From NCBI RefSeq assembly GCF_003634015.1, contig NZ_RBII01000001.1:744001-808000 (forward strand): a DNA stretch of 64,000 bases. The letters are read 5' to 3'. The notes below the pieces were generated by a model. The model had not been told where the DNA came from. It saw only the letters and a list, made by a program, of their open reading frames with translations, and did no database searches. Below, piece after piece: positions 33,931 to 43,902 of the stretch (positions are counted from its first letter, which is position 1; every line of letters begins with the position of its first letter). This stretch comes from Litorimonas taeanensis (GTDB lineage: Bacteria; Pseudomonadota; Alphaproteobacteria; Caulobacterales; Maricaulaceae). A program made the position numbers and the translations under genes.

Positions 33931-36900
33931 TTTGGCGTCTTTATCAGGGCCTCCACTGCCCGTTTTGTACCACGAACACGTGGCTTAGCTTGCTCAAAAT
34001 TACCCTTCACCAAAATAGTTTGATCAGGTCTCAAACGCCAACCGCTATTCTGAGTAATAGCGTGCATAATTACGGATGGGTCTTTGATATCTGAGTGACG
34101 CATGGAAAGAACAATTCCACGCGGGCCTGCATCAACTTTTTCTACATGTGCTTTTCTGCATAAGCGTTTGATTTGCATAACTTCAAAGAGTGATCGGACT
34201 TCATCTGGGAGCGGGCCGAACCGATCGATTAATTCAGCCATGAGCGCATTGCCGCTTTCATCATCATCTACATCAGAAATACGGCGATAAGTAGACAGCC
34301 TAAGATTTAGATCTGAAATATACGTTTCAGGGATGAGTATGGCTACACCTACATTAACCTGAGGTGTCCAACTCTGATCAATGGCTGTTTCATCATCCTT
34401 TAATTCCGCCACAGCTTCTTCAAGCATATGTTGATAAAGCTCAACACCAAGCTCTTTCATATGACCAGACTGTTCTTCTCCTAAAGGATTCCCTCCCCCC
34501 CGCATATCTAAATCATGGCTTGCTAACGCAAACCCTGCCCCAAGCGTATCAAGAGATTGTAAGACCTTAAGTCTTTGAATAGCTTCTTTCGTAGCGACAT
34601 GCGCATCAGGCATGGTCAAATAAGCATAGGCTCTAATCTTAGAGCGCCCAACACGGCCCCTCATTTGGTAAAGTTGAGCAAGGCCAAACCTGTCAGCACG
34701 ATAAACCACCATTGTATTTGCTGACGGTATATCAATGCCACTCTCAATAATAGAAGTGGAAATCAAAACGTCATACTCGCCATCATAAAAGGCATTCATA
34801 ATATCTTCGAGCGCACTTGCAGACATTTGCCCATGAGCAATAACGTATTTCACCTCGGGTACAGAATTCTGCATGAACTCTTCAATACGCGGAATGTCGG
34901 CGATTCGCGGCGCAACGAAATAGGACTGCCCACCACGATAGCGTTCCCTCAACAACGCTTTACGGATTGATATTTCGTCAAAAGGCATAACAAAAGTACG
35001 TACCGCTAAACGGTCAACAGGCGGCGTGGCAATCAGTGATAAATCACGAATACCCGACAGAGCCATTTGCAATGTTCTAGGAATTGGTGTCGCCGTTAAA
35101 GTTAGCATATGAACGTCTGCACGCAGTTTCTTAAGCCGCTCTTTGTGCTGCACGCCAAAGCGTTGTTCCTCATCCACAATTACGAGGCCAAGATCAGAGA
35201 ACTTAATCGCTTTTGCAAGTAAAGCATGAGTACCAATAACAATATCACATTGACCTTGCGATAACGCCTCTTTGGTTTCTCTCGCCTCCTTGGCCGTCAC
35301 TAGGCGAGAGAGTTGACGCACACGAACAGGCCAACCTTTGAATCTCGCTGAAAAGGTTTTGAAATGTTGACGCGATAAAATCGTTGTCGGCGCGATAATA
35401 GCAACTTGTCGGCCACTCATTGCCACGGCAAAAGCGGCGCGAAGGGCGACTTCTGTTTTACCGAATCCAACATCACCACAAATAAGTCGATCCATAGGAC
35501 GACCGCTCTCTAGGTCGCTAAATACATCCTGAATGGCACTTAACTGATCATCCGTTTCAACATACGGAAAGCGAGCGGCAAACTCATTATATGTCCCTTG
35601 ATCGATTTCTAGTGGGTCAGCCGTCCTTAGCGCACGTTTAGCCGCAATTTTAATCAGTTCCGCGGCCATTTCCTTCAAACGTTGCTTGGCTTTAGACTTG
35701 CGAGCTTGCCATGCAACACCGCCTAATTTGTCCAAAACAGCGCCTTCGGACGCTGATCCATAGCGGGAAAGAAGCTCAATATTTTCTACAGGTAAGAATA
35801 ATTTTGCACCGCCATGATATTCTAGCTCCACACAATCATGGGGGGCAGTTTGTACCTGTAAAGTTTTGAGGCCAAGGTAACGCCCTAAGCCATGATCTAT
35901 ATGAACAATAAGATCTCCGGGTTGCATCGCCCCAGCGTCAGATATAAAGTTTTTCGCCTTACGTTTACGTCCTCGATTTACAAGTCGGTCTCCCAAAATA
36001 TCTTGTTCGGATATGACACTTAGACCATCAATTTCGAAACCTTGTTCCACAGGCAATACAGTCCGCCAAACTGAGCCTTTCTTTTTCTCGAAAATATCAG
36101 GTCCATGAGCAATTTTAGGTATGTTTAAATTATGGTCTTCAAAAACATTGCCAAGACGGTCTAAAGACCCTTCGGACCAAGCCGCGACTAAAACTCGCTT
36201 CATTGCTGTTTTTTGGGCTTGAATATAATCCTTCACAGCATTGAAAACATTGACACCTTCAGTACGCCGTTCAACAGAAAAACTACGCGCAAGTATTCCG
36301 CCAAAGTCTATTATTTCAACTGCATTATCAGGACGGAAGACGGAATGATATCGGCAGGTTAGAGGGGACGTGATCTCGTTCCACCCAACATCATTTATGT
36401 ATAGTTCTGTGGGCTGTAGTGGGCGATATAATCCACCCGTTTTCGAAGGATCACCGGAGCCTGTATCACGAGACTGTGCATGCTCTTGCCTTGATGAATA
36501 AAAGTCTTCGATAACGTCCCAGCGTTCAGCCCGTGCTTCACTGAGCAAGCCATCAAAAGCAAATAAGGCCCCTGCGCCGATATAATCAAAAAGAGTCTCG
36601 GTGGTTTCATGAAACAGTGGCAAGTAATGCTCTAAACCTTGGGTTCTTATGCCATCACTTACAGCCGCATAAGTTGGGTCATGACTGACACCACCACCAA
36701 ATGCCGCCACGTATTTCCGCCTGAATCGGCTTATTGAGTCATCAGTTAAGAACACCTCACTTACAGGCGCAAGTTGGACAGAGGACAATTTATCTGTGGT
36801 ACGCTGAGTGTGGACATCAAACGATCGAATAGATTCGAGCTCATCACCGAAAAAATCTAACCGTATAGGATCGTCAAATGCGGGGGGGAAAACGTCAACT

Positions 36901-37409
36901 ATACCACCCCGTATAGCATAATCTCCCGCCTCCATCACTGTGGAGGCACGACTATAACCATTATGTGTCAGATAGGATTGTAATTGCTCTCTTGGTACAG
37001 CTTGCCCTGAAGCCGCCATAAACCCAGAAGATGCCATAACATGTCGAGGGGGCACTTTTTGCATGGAGGCACTCGCAGTGGTCACAACAATCATTGGCGT
37101 GTCTGGAGCTAAGGATGCTAGTGTGAAAAGAGACGCTGCCCTTTTGGCTGCTAAGGCGCGGCTTGGGGAAATCCGGTCATAGGGTAAACAGTCCCATGAT
37201 GGGACATTCAATACGACTATGTCTGGAGCGAAATATCGACACGCCGCGACAAAAGCAGAAGCACGCGTATCATCGCGTGCGATAAAGACCCCTCTTCCGC
37301 CGCGTTGCTTTATGGCCTTACAAAAAACTAATGCATCTGCGCCTTCGGGCAACCCTGCAGCCGTTAAAGACTTCTCTGCGCTCTTATATCGATTCAGTTG
37401 AATTTGCAT
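33927..37409 (-). CDS. mfd: Transcription-repair coupling factor
   Basis: An 1160-residue DNA translocase that removes stalled RNA polymerase and recruits UvrA. The N-terminal UvrB-homology region is followed by the RNA-polymerase-interaction domain (GDLIVHIDHGLGRYLG). The RecG-like helicase core has GDVGFGKTEVALRAA (Walker A), VDEEQRFGV (Walker B) and MRGRVGRS (motif VI). The C-terminal TRCF domain is complete, so the gene is intact. It is separated by 3 bp from sdhE upstream. Confidence 0.96.
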   Translation of the reverse strand: MQIQLNRYKSAEKSLTAAGLPEGADALVFCKAIKQRGGRGVFIARDDTRASAFVAACRYFAPDIVVLNVPSWDCLPYDRISPSRALAAKRAASLFTLASLAPDTPMIVVTTASASMQKVPPRHVMASSGFMAASGQAVPREQLQSYLTHNGYSRASTVMEAGDYAIRGGIVDVFPPAFDDPIRLDFFGDELESIRSFDVHTQRTTDKLSSVQLAPVSEVFLTDDSISRFRRKYVAAFGGGVSHDPTYAAVSDGIRTQGLEHYLPLFHETTETLFDYIGAGALFAFDGLLSEARAERWDVIEDFYSSRQEHAQSRDTGSGDPSKTGGLYRPLQPTELYINDVGWNEITSPLTCRYHSVFRPDNAVEIIDFGGILARSFSVERRTEGVNVFNAVKDYIQAQKTAMKRVLVAAWSEGSLDRLGNVFEDHNLNIPKIAHGPDIFEKKKGSVWRTVLPVEQGFEIDGLSVISEQDILGDRLVNRGRKRKAKNFISDAGAMQPGDLIVHIDHGLGRYLGLKTLQVQTAPHDCVELEYHGGAKLFLPVENIELLSRYGSASEGAVLDKLGGVAWQARKSKAKQRLKEMAAELIKIAAKRALRTADPLEIDQGTYNEFAARFPYVETDDQLSAIQDVFSDLESGRPMDRLICGDVGFGKTEVALRAAFAVAMSGRQVAIIAPTTILSRQHFKTFSARFKGWPVRVRQLSRLVTAKEARETKEALSQGQCDIVIGTHALLAKAIKFSDLGLVIVDEEQRFGVQHKERLKKLRADVHMLTLTATPIPRTLQMALSGIRDLSLIATPPVDRLAVRTFVMPFDEISIRKALLRERYRGGQSYFVAPRIADIPRIEEFMQNSVPEVKYVIAHGQMSASALEDIMNAFYDGEYDVLISTSIIESGIDIPSANTMVVYRADRFGLAQLYQMRGRVGRSKIRAYAYLTMPDAHVATKEAIQRLKVLQSLDTLGAGFALASHDLDMRGGGNPLGEEQSGHMKELGVELYQHMLEEAVAELKDDETAIDQSWTPQVNVGVAILIPETYISDLNLRLSTYRRISDVDDDESGNALMAELIDRFGPLPDEVRSLFEVMQIKRLCRKAHVEKVDAGPRGIVLSMRHSDIKDPSVIMHAITQNSGWRLRPDQTILVKGNFEQAKPRVRGTKRAVEALIKTPN

Positions 37410-37412
37410 GTA

Positions 37413-37667
37413 TTAAACTGTCGGCTTAAAGGCTTTCAAACGTGCCAATAATGGCGTGTCATAGACGTCTGGCACAGGCTGACTACCTGTAATCCAGGCG
37501 TAAATATCATGATCCTTAGCTTCTAAGAGCTCTTCAAACATCAGAACTTCGGATTCCGACATAGAATCAATATTAGCCTTGGCATACCCACCCAATATCA
37601 AATCAGCTTCTTTGAAACCTCGATAATTGGCACGATAGACTAGACGTTTTTTACGGGGATCAAGCAT
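37413..37667 (-). CDS. sdhE: SdhE-type FAD assembly factor for succinate dehydrogenase
   Basis: An 84-residue protein of the SdhE/SDHAF2 family that promotes covalent flavinylation of SdhA. The family motif appears as YRGFKEADLILG (residues 15-26), where RGxxE is the conserved interaction element, followed by YAWITGSQPVP. It is encoded 3 bp before mfd and divergent from recG, an arrangement common in alphaproteobacteria. Confidence 0.9.
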   Translation of the reverse strand: MLDPRKKRLVYRANYRGFKEADLILGGYAKANIDSMSESEVLMFEELLEAKDHDIYAWITGSQPVPDVYDTPLLARLKAFKPTV

Positions 37668-37751
37668 GGCGCGGCCTTAGCGGATTAAGTTAGGTCTGTC
37701 ACGAGCGTTTGCGGCCTTGCACAGGTAAGTTTGACAGGTCAAATAGAGAAG

Positions 37752-39875
37752 ATGGATCAAAATATCTCAGATGTGAAAACCCAAGGAAGGCCACAAAACC
37801 TATTCCCTTTATTTGCGGAAATAGTGAAGCTTCCTGGCGTTGGGCCAAAAACTGCTCAGTTATTTGAGCGGGCTATGGGTGGTCGTATTAAAGACTTGAT
37901 ATTTACACCTCCCACAGGAGTAATAGATCGCTCAAACAGGCCCACTATAGCCAATGCGGTCGCAGGTGAAACTGCAACCTTTGTCGTTACAATTGGTTCA
38001 CATTCTGTCCCAAAAAACAGAAATCGCCCTTATAGAATACGGGTTTATGACAATTCGGGTGAAATGGAAGTTACCTATTTCAAAGCGCGTTCATCCTATA
38101 TGGAGCAACAGTTTCCAGAAGGAGAAAAACGATTAATTTCGGGTAAAATAGAAGTCTTTAACGCACAAATTCAGATGACACACCCGGATTATGTCCTTCC
38201 TCTGGATAAGGTGGACACTATGCCCAATATAGAACCGCTATATCCGCTGACGGCCGGCTTATCTCAAAAAGCGGCGGGCAAAGCTGTGCGGGCTGCAATG
38301 TCAGTATTTTCTAAAACAACTGAACTTCAGGAATGGCTTGACCCTGCTTTTCTCGCTCAACAAAACTGGGAGGGTTTTGATAAAGCCTTACATCGTTTAC
38401 ATTTCCCAGAACACGCCGTCGATATTCGAGCAGAAAGTCCCTTAAGAAAACGATTGGCTTATGATGAGCTATTCGCCAAGCAACTTGCCATTGCACTCGT
38501 CAGAGAAAGCACACGTCGATCCAAGGGACGAAAACTAGAACATGAAGGGCAATATGTTCAAGATGTACTGAACTCTGCTCCATTTAAACCAACAACCGCA
38601 CAAAGCCGTGCCTTTGAAGCTATAAAAGAGGATATGCGCTCCCCTTTCCGTATGGCGCGGTTACTACAGGGAGATGTCGGGGCTGGAAAAACCTTCGTGG
38701 CAGCCTTAGCTGCGGCCTATGCCGCTGAAGCCAGAGTTCAAACGGCAATAATGGCGCCCACTGAAATTCTAGCACGTCAACACGCAGATACACTTTCAAA
38801 AATGCTGGAGCCAGCAGGATTAACTGTCCAAGCCATTACTGGCCGAGACAAAGGTAAACCTCGTGAAGCCCTAAATGCTGGACTGAGTGCTGGGTATATA
38901 GACGTTGTTGTAGGAACGCATGCTCTATTCCAAGAAACAATGGAGTTCAAAGATTTAGGGCTTGTAATTATCGATGAGCAACATCGATTTGGAGTCCGAG
39001 ATAGGTTGAGGCTAGCGGAAAAAGGCGCAGCTCCCGATTTGCTAGTTATGACGGCAACCCCGATACCGCGCACACTTGCTTTAACGAGTTATGGCGACTT
39101 GGATGTTGTCAAGCTTGATGAAAAACCCGCAGGACGCAAACCAATTGAGACGCGGATCATACCGTTACAAAGACTTGATGATGTAATTGATGGCATTGGT
39201 CGTCAGATAAAGCAGGGCAATCAGGTTTATTGGGTGTGCCCGCTTGTAGAAGATAGCGAGGTCATAGATCTCACATCTGTTGAGGACCGCCATCGTCAAC
39301 TGACAGCGATTTATGGTGACTGTGTTGGATTGCTTCACGGCCGCTTAACGGGGCAAGAAAAAGAACAAATGGCGCTCGACTTTAAAAATGGCCGTTATCG
39401 TGTTTTGGTGGCCACAACAGTTATTGAAGTTGGTGTGGACGCCCCTAATGCAACGATAATCGTCATTGAACATGCAGAGCGTTTCGGACTAGCTCAATTA
39501 CATCAGTTACGAGGGCGTGTTGGTCGATCAGATAAACAATCGAGCTGCCTTTTACTTTACAAAGGCCCTCTATCAGTCAACGGGAAAGCCCGCCTCGAGA
39601 TAATGCGCGAAAGTGAAGACGGCTTTCTTATTGCTGAGAAGGACTGGGAATTACGTGGCAGCGGTGATTTACTTGGGGCAAAACAAAGCGGTTTGCCCGA
39701 TTATAAATTTGCAAATCTGGACAAGCATAAATCCTTGCTTGAGACAGCTGTTCAAGACGCACGGTTGCTCGTGCAAAGTGACCCTGCCCTAGAAACTCCG
39801 CGTGGAAAAGCCGCGCGTCAAATGTTATACTTATTCGAACAAGATTACGGTATTGCTCTTATGCGAGCAGGCTAA
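37752..39875 (+). CDS. recG: ATP-dependent DNA helicase RecG
   Basis: Branch-migrating helicase that remodels stalled forks and Holliday junctions, about 707 residues. The N-terminal wedge/OB domain (to about 250) contains PGVGPKTAQLF, a helix-hairpin-helix-like start. The helicase core has GDVGAGKTFVAALAA, IDEQHRFGV, TATPIPRTL and LRGRVGRS. I prefer the ATG at 37752; an in-frame TTG at 37731 would add seven residues. It diverges from sdhE and ends 2 bp from the convergent DUF502 stop. Confidence 0.94.
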   Translation: MDQNISDVKTQGRPQNLFPLFAEIVKLPGVGPKTAQLFERAMGGRIKDLIFTPPTGVIDRSNRPTIANAVAGETATFVVTIGSHSVPKNRNRPYRIRVYDNSGEMEVTYFKARSSYMEQQFPEGEKRLISGKIEVFNAQIQMTHPDYVLPLDKVDTMPNIEPLYPLTAGLSQKAAGKAVRAAMSVFSKTTELQEWLDPAFLAQQNWEGFDKALHRLHFPEHAVDIRAESPLRKRLAYDELFAKQLAIALVRESTRRSKGRKLEHEGQYVQDVLNSAPFKPTTAQSRAFEAIKEDMRSPFRMARLLQGDVGAGKTFVAALAAAYAAEARVQTAIMAPTEILARQHADTLSKMLEPAGLTVQAITGRDKGKPREALNAGLSAGYIDVVVGTHALFQETMEFKDLGLVIIDEQHRFGVRDRLRLAEKGAAPDLLVMTATPIPRTLALTSYGDLDVVKLDEKPAGRKPIETRIIPLQRLDDVIDGIGRQIKQGNQVYWVCPLVEDSEVIDLTSVEDRHRQLTAIYGDCVGLLHGRLTGQEKEQMALDFKNGRYRVLVATTVIEVGVDAPNATIIVIEHAERFGLAQLHQLRGRVGRSDKQSSCLLLYKGPLSVNGKARLEIMRESEDGFLIAEKDWELRGSGDLLGAKQSGLPDYKFANLDKHKSLLETAVQDARLLVQSDPALETPRGKAARQMLYLFEQDYGIALMRAG

Positions 39876-39877
39876 TT

Positions 39878-40618
39878 TTACAGCAATAATTCATCAGTTG
39901 GTGGTATTTTTTCCTTTTTGCGCTTCGGCTTTAAGGTGTCATCTTCTTCATTTGACGAAACCATGCCTCCGCTGATAATCATTTTGGCACCTTCTTCAGG
40001 TGTCATGTCCAGAATTTTTATTTCGTCACGTTTGGCAAACAATAAAAACCCTGATGTCGGGTTAGGTGTTGTGGGAACAAAAACACAAACATGACCAGGC
40101 TCTAAAGCGACTGCCGGTGCCCCTTGCAAGTCTGTAGTAACGAAACCGATTGCCCAGAGTCCTTTGCGCGGATATTCAATCAAGCACACCTCTTGAAAGG
40201 CCTGCTCTCTTTGTTGTGCCACGATTACAACAATTTGTTTTACGAACGAATATACCCCGCGAACGATGGGCACTCTTGCCAATAATCGCTCACTCGCTTT
40301 TAATATGGATGTCCCAACAATATTTGAGGCAAGCGTTCCTAATAAAAACAGAGATAACAAAGATACGACGAGTCCAAGCCCCCAAACATCAAATCCTAAA
40401 TATGTTTTTGGGTTTATAACGGCTGGGAATACAGTCCACACAGATGTGTCAATAAATTTGATAAAAGTTCGAATAGCCCAAACGGTAGCGATAATGGGTA
40501 AAGCCACAATAACGCCAGTTAAGAAACGGTTTCGAATAAATTTAAGAAACTTGAACTTTACTCTCTCACCCTGTTGGCGAAGGTTCGTTTTTTGTTTTGC
40601 ATTCGGCTTATCAGCCAT
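39878..40618 (-). CDS. DUF502 family membrane protein
   Basis: A 246-residue protein with two N-terminal transmembrane segments (about 28-50 and 75-100) and a soluble C-terminal domain with VRGVYSFVKQIV and GLWAIGFVTT. The DUF502 family is widespread in proteobacteria and in plant chloroplasts; its function is not established. The C-terminus is highly charged. It sits next to recG, which is its common genomic neighbour, without obvious functional meaning. Confidence 0.85.
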   Translation of the reverse strand: MADKPNAKQKTNLRQQGERVKFKFLKFIRNRFLTGVIVALPIIATVWAIRTFIKFIDTSVWTVFPAVINPKTYLGFDVWGLGLVVSLLSLFLLGTLASNIVGTSILKASERLLARVPIVRGVYSFVKQIVVIVAQQREQAFQEVCLIEYPRKGLWAIGFVTTDLQGAPAVALEPGHVCVFVPTTPNPTSGFLLFAKRDEIKILDMTPEEGAKMIISGGMVSSNEEDDTLKPKRKKEKIPPTDELLL

Positions 40619-40716
40619 AATTCAGTCCCAGACTTATAAGTTGGTAATCTTTGGGTATAAGGTTTCAATGAAGCGTAAGGTTACGCTATAGTGATTTTTT
40701 ACGAAAGGGAAATAAC

Positions 40717-41925
40717 ATGCGGTGGAAGACGGTTTTTACGGTAATAGCGGCTATCTTTGCCGTCATCGCCGCACTCGTCTGGTTTTACCGTGATGATATA
40801 TTTCAACATATTCAAGACCCAGGACAACCCTTTCAAACGTATAAAAGACCAATAGCTCCGAATTATGACAAAGTTGAGGCTTGGTTGACTTTGCCAGACT
40901 TATCTATTGATAGTTTTGAGGCCTCAGCAAAAGGGGATGTTTTTGTTGTGGTACCAAGCGTGTACCGCGGCGGTAAGCATTGGAATTTACCGAGTAATGA
41001 TCTGAAAAGAAAGAACAAGTTAGAGTATATTGTTCGCCCTAATTACGTGACGCCCTATGCTGATGCGGGGCGTTTATTTGCTCCCTTTTATCGCCAAGCA
41101 TCATTATACGCCTATATGACCCATCGCGAAGATGCGAGAATGGCCCAGAACCTTGCTTATCAGGACGTAAAACGCGCTTTTGAAGTTTTTATGGAAAACT
41201 CGCCACCAGAACGTCCGATTGTCTTGGTTGGTCATAATCAAGGCGCCAGTCATGTACAGCGTCTTTTGGCTGATTTTTTTGCAGGCAATGACAATACTGA
41301 AAACCTCAAACGGTTGGCCGTTGCTTATGTCATTGACTACCCATTAACGCGAAGTATTCTTGAGGGACCGCTTTCAGAAATCCCTGTCTGTAAAACAGAG
41401 GTGGAAACAAATTGCATTGTGGCATTTGGCGCTTTTGCTCCTAATGAAGGTGCTATAGCTGAACGATTTGGAACGCGCTTGCTTGCCCATAATGGTCAAC
41501 AATATGAATCCGTAGAGGGTGAAGCATTGATTTGCGTAAACCCACTACTTTGGACACAAAGCGAAGATTATGCGCCTGCCCGTTTACACAAAGGCGGCGT
41601 CGCAGCGGAGGGATTAGATCCGGATATGCGCCCCGCAGCCTTACCAAGGCAAGTTGGTACGCAATGCCAAGATGGACTCTTGTTAATTGACAAGCCCCGT
41701 TCCCGCTCTTTGCGTCGCCCATTAAAAGTGGGTGGTAAGTTTCGCACCTTACCGTCAAATCTATTTTATGAAGACCTACGGCAAAACGCCAAAATTCGAG
41801 TTGAGACACTTTTACAGGACGGAAGCCTGCCTCGAAGAGCAAAGTTACTAGACGGATTCGAAGTGATAGATGTTATAGACAGCCCAGTTAGTGAAATCGT
41901 TGATGTTAAACCTCAGGAGAACTGA
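40717..41925 (+). CDS. DUF3089 family alpha/beta-hydrolase-like protein
   Basis: A 402-residue protein with an N-terminal signal anchor (about 5-24) and a DUF3089 domain. The alpha/beta-hydrolase nucleophile elbow is unusual: GHNQGAS stands where GHSQG is expected, with Asn in place of Ser (VLVGHNQGASH). Some DUF3089 proteins have GHSQG; the substitution may mean a non-classical or inactive site. No signal for secretion beyond the membrane anchor is seen. It is a single gene, divergent from DUF502. Confidence 0.8.
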   Translation: MRWKTVFTVIAAIFAVIAALVWFYRDDIFQHIQDPGQPFQTYKRPIAPNYDKVEAWLTLPDLSIDSFEASAKGDVFVVVPSVYRGGKHWNLPSNDLKRKNKLEYIVRPNYVTPYADAGRLFAPFYRQASLYAYMTHREDARMAQNLAYQDVKRAFEVFMENSPPERPIVLVGHNQGASHVQRLLADFFAGNDNTENLKRLAVAYVIDYPLTRSILEGPLSEIPVCKTEVETNCIVAFGAFAPNEGAIAERFGTRLLAHNGQQYESVEGEALICVNPLLWTQSEDYAPARLHKGGVAAEGLDPDMRPAALPRQVGTQCQDGLLLIDKPRSRSLRRPLKVGGKFRTLPSNLFYEDLRQNAKIRVETLLQDGSLPRRAKLLDGFEVIDVIDSPVSEIVDVKPQEN

Positions 41926-42034
41926 TTCTATTTCTCTATTTTCATGGAAAGTCTCACTTTCATTTGAAATACTATAGATTTTCCTGATGTTTTCAGGCAA
42001 TTCTGACGAATAAAATATGGCGAAGGAGCCAACT

Positions 42035-43033
42035 ATGATTGCCAAATCCGTATTGGACTTAATTGGAAACACCCCTCTCATTCGGCTTAAAGATGCGTCA
42101 GAGATGACAGGCTGTGAAATTCTTGGAAAAGCGGAATTCCTCAACCCAGGTCAATCTGTCAAAGATAGAGCAGCCCTATCCATCATTCGCCATGCCGAAA
42201 AGTCGGGTGCATTGCGCCCTGGCGGCGTCGTTGTCGAAGGGACAGCTGGTAATACGGGAATCGGCCTAGCTATGGTTTGTGCTGCCTTGGGATATCGCTG
42301 CAAAATCGTAATGCCCCGTACACAAAGCCAAGAGAAAAAGGATTCAATCAAGCTCTTGGGGGCGGAATTAATCGAAGTAGACGCTTTACCTTATTCTAAT
42401 CCAGGAAATTACATCCATACATCGCAGAGATTGGCCGAAGAATTGGCTGAAACAGAACCTAACGGTGCTTTATGGGCCAATCAATTTGACAATGTTGCCA
42501 ACCGCCAAGCCCATATAGACTCCACGGGGCCAGAGATTTATGAGCAAACAGATGGTAAAGTCGATGGCTTTATATGTGCAATTGGCTCAGGCGGTACACT
42601 CGCAGGGGTGTCTATGGCGCTAAAATCACGAAACCCAGACATTCAAATTGGCGTAGCCGACCCATTAGGTTCAAAGATGTATTCTTACTATAAAAACGGT
42701 GAATTAGAGAGCCATGGTGACTCAGTCACCGAAGGTATAGGGCAAGGCAGAATTACTGCAAATTTATCAGGGGCAGTCGTAGATAGAGCCTATCAAATTG
42801 ATGATGTTGAAGCTCTACAAATAATATTTGAACTCAATCAACTTGAAGGCATCTGCCTTGGAGGATCATCAGGAATTAATGTTGCCGGCGCTATTCACAT
42901 GGCAAGAGATTTGGGGCCGGGCCACACGATTGTCACGGTTCTATGTGATTATGGTCAAAGGTATCAATCAAAAATCTATAATCCTGATTTTTTAAGATCT
43001 AAGAACCTCCCAGTACCCAATTGGTTGTGCTAA
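42035..43033 (+). CDS. cysK: Cysteine synthase
   Basis: PLP enzyme that makes cysteine from O-acetylserine and sulfide. The PLP lysine is in LNPGQSVKDRAA, and the loop EGTAGNTGIGLA binds substrate. GSGGTLAGV holds the cofactor phosphate. I chose the ATG at 42035 because AAGGAG (42023-42028) is placed ideally before it; an ATG at 42017 would put that ribosome site inside the gene. At 332 residues, with an extended C-terminus ending NLPVPNWLC, it belongs to the longer CysK-like subgroup. It opens a cysK-sseA-metC cluster and should use sulfide from the cysGIH operon. Confidence 0.9.
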   Translation: MIAKSVLDLIGNTPLIRLKDASEMTGCEILGKAEFLNPGQSVKDRAALSIIRHAEKSGALRPGGVVVEGTAGNTGIGLAMVCAALGYRCKIVMPRTQSQEKKDSIKLLGAELIEVDALPYSNPGNYIHTSQRLAEELAETEPNGALWANQFDNVANRQAHIDSTGPEIYEQTDGKVDGFICAIGSGGTLAGVSMALKSRNPDIQIGVADPLGSKMYSYYKNGELESHGDSVTEGIGQGRITANLSGAVVDRAYQIDDVEALQIIFELNQLEGICLGGSSGINVAGAIHMARDLGPGHTIVTVLCDYGQRYQSKIYNPDFLRSKNLPVPNWLC

Positions 43034-43056
43034 GTCACAAAGGACAAAATCAAGGT

Positions 43057-43902
43057 ATGACCGAGAACACACAATCTGTCTGGACATCTGGATTAGTCAA
43101 TGTCGACTGGCTTTCTTCCGAGCTTGGAAATCCAGAGCTCATTATACTTGACGGAACATGGTCTGTAACTCAGGGAGATGAAGGCTTACCTGCAGGCATA
43201 ATACCGACGGCGCTAAAATTTGATTTATGTCATTTAAAAGCAGAAAGTCCACTTGGGGAGGCCTATCCCCCCAGTGACATTCTCCTCACTATGATACAAT
43301 CCTTAGGCATTACAGAATCAGATAGTGTCGTAATTTATGATCGTCACGGCTTTTTTTCTGCCCCTCGTATTTGGTGGGTTTTGAAGTCACTGGGTCATGA
43401 GCGTGTCGCAGTATTACAAGGCGGTCTTCCTGCATGGATATCCGCGGGACACGACACCATGAAAACCCACGCTCTGCCAAAACCCCAGTCTCGCTACACA
43501 GCGTCTCCGTCATTGGTCGCGGGAGCAACTCTTCAATCTGTTTTGACCGCAGGTGAACAAAACATTCAAATTGTCGATGCTCGTTCCGCTGATAGGTTTT
43601 TCGGACGCGTAAAAGAACCACGTCCAAATTTAAAATCTGGCCATATTCCGAACTCAATCTCGCTTCCCCTTAAGTCCTTACAAGATGAGTTCGGAGATGT
43701 GCTCACTGGCAAGCAATTGGTCTCAGTCTTTATTTCTGCTGGAATAGATATGTCACGCCCAATTATTACGACATGCGGCTCTGGTGTCACTGCAGCAGCG
43801 CTTGCGTTACTTTTTCATTCGGTCGGAAAGATGGATGTTGCAGTCTATAGCGGGTCTTGGTCAGAATATGGCGCTACCGATAATCCAGTGGAAACAGAAT
43901 GA
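43057..43902 (+). CDS. sseA: 3-mercaptopyruvate sulfurtransferase (two-domain rhodanese)
   Basis: A 281-residue tandem rhodanese. The first, inactive domain is about 8-135, and the second carries the catalytic Cys in TTCGSGVTA, a loop typical of mercaptopyruvate rather than thiosulfate sulfurtransferases. The ATG at 43057 fits the family N-terminus (VSTEWL-like SGLVNVDWLSS). An in-frame TTG at 43021 overlapping cysK would add 12 residues. It lies 23 bp after cysK and overlaps metC by 4 bp. Confidence 0.9.
   Translation: MTENTQSVWTSGLVNVDWLSSELGNPELIILDGTWSVTQGDEGLPAGIIPTALKFDLCHLKAESPLGEAYPPSDILLTMIQSLGITESDSVVIYDRHGFFSAPRIWWVLKSLGHERVAVLQGGLPAWISAGHDTMKTHALPKPQSRYTASPSLVAGATLQSVLTAGEQNIQIVDARSADRFFGRVKEPRPNLKSGHIPNSISLPLKSLQDEFGDVLTGKQLVSVFISAGIDMSRPIITTCGSGVTAAALALLFHSVGKMDVAVYSGSWSEYGATDNPVETE

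Noticed and set aside
41926-42016. Possible SAM-type riboswitch before cysK
   Set aside because: Only a 5-bp stem (CCTGA/TCAGG) is seen, without the conserved core of any SAM riboswitch class I know.
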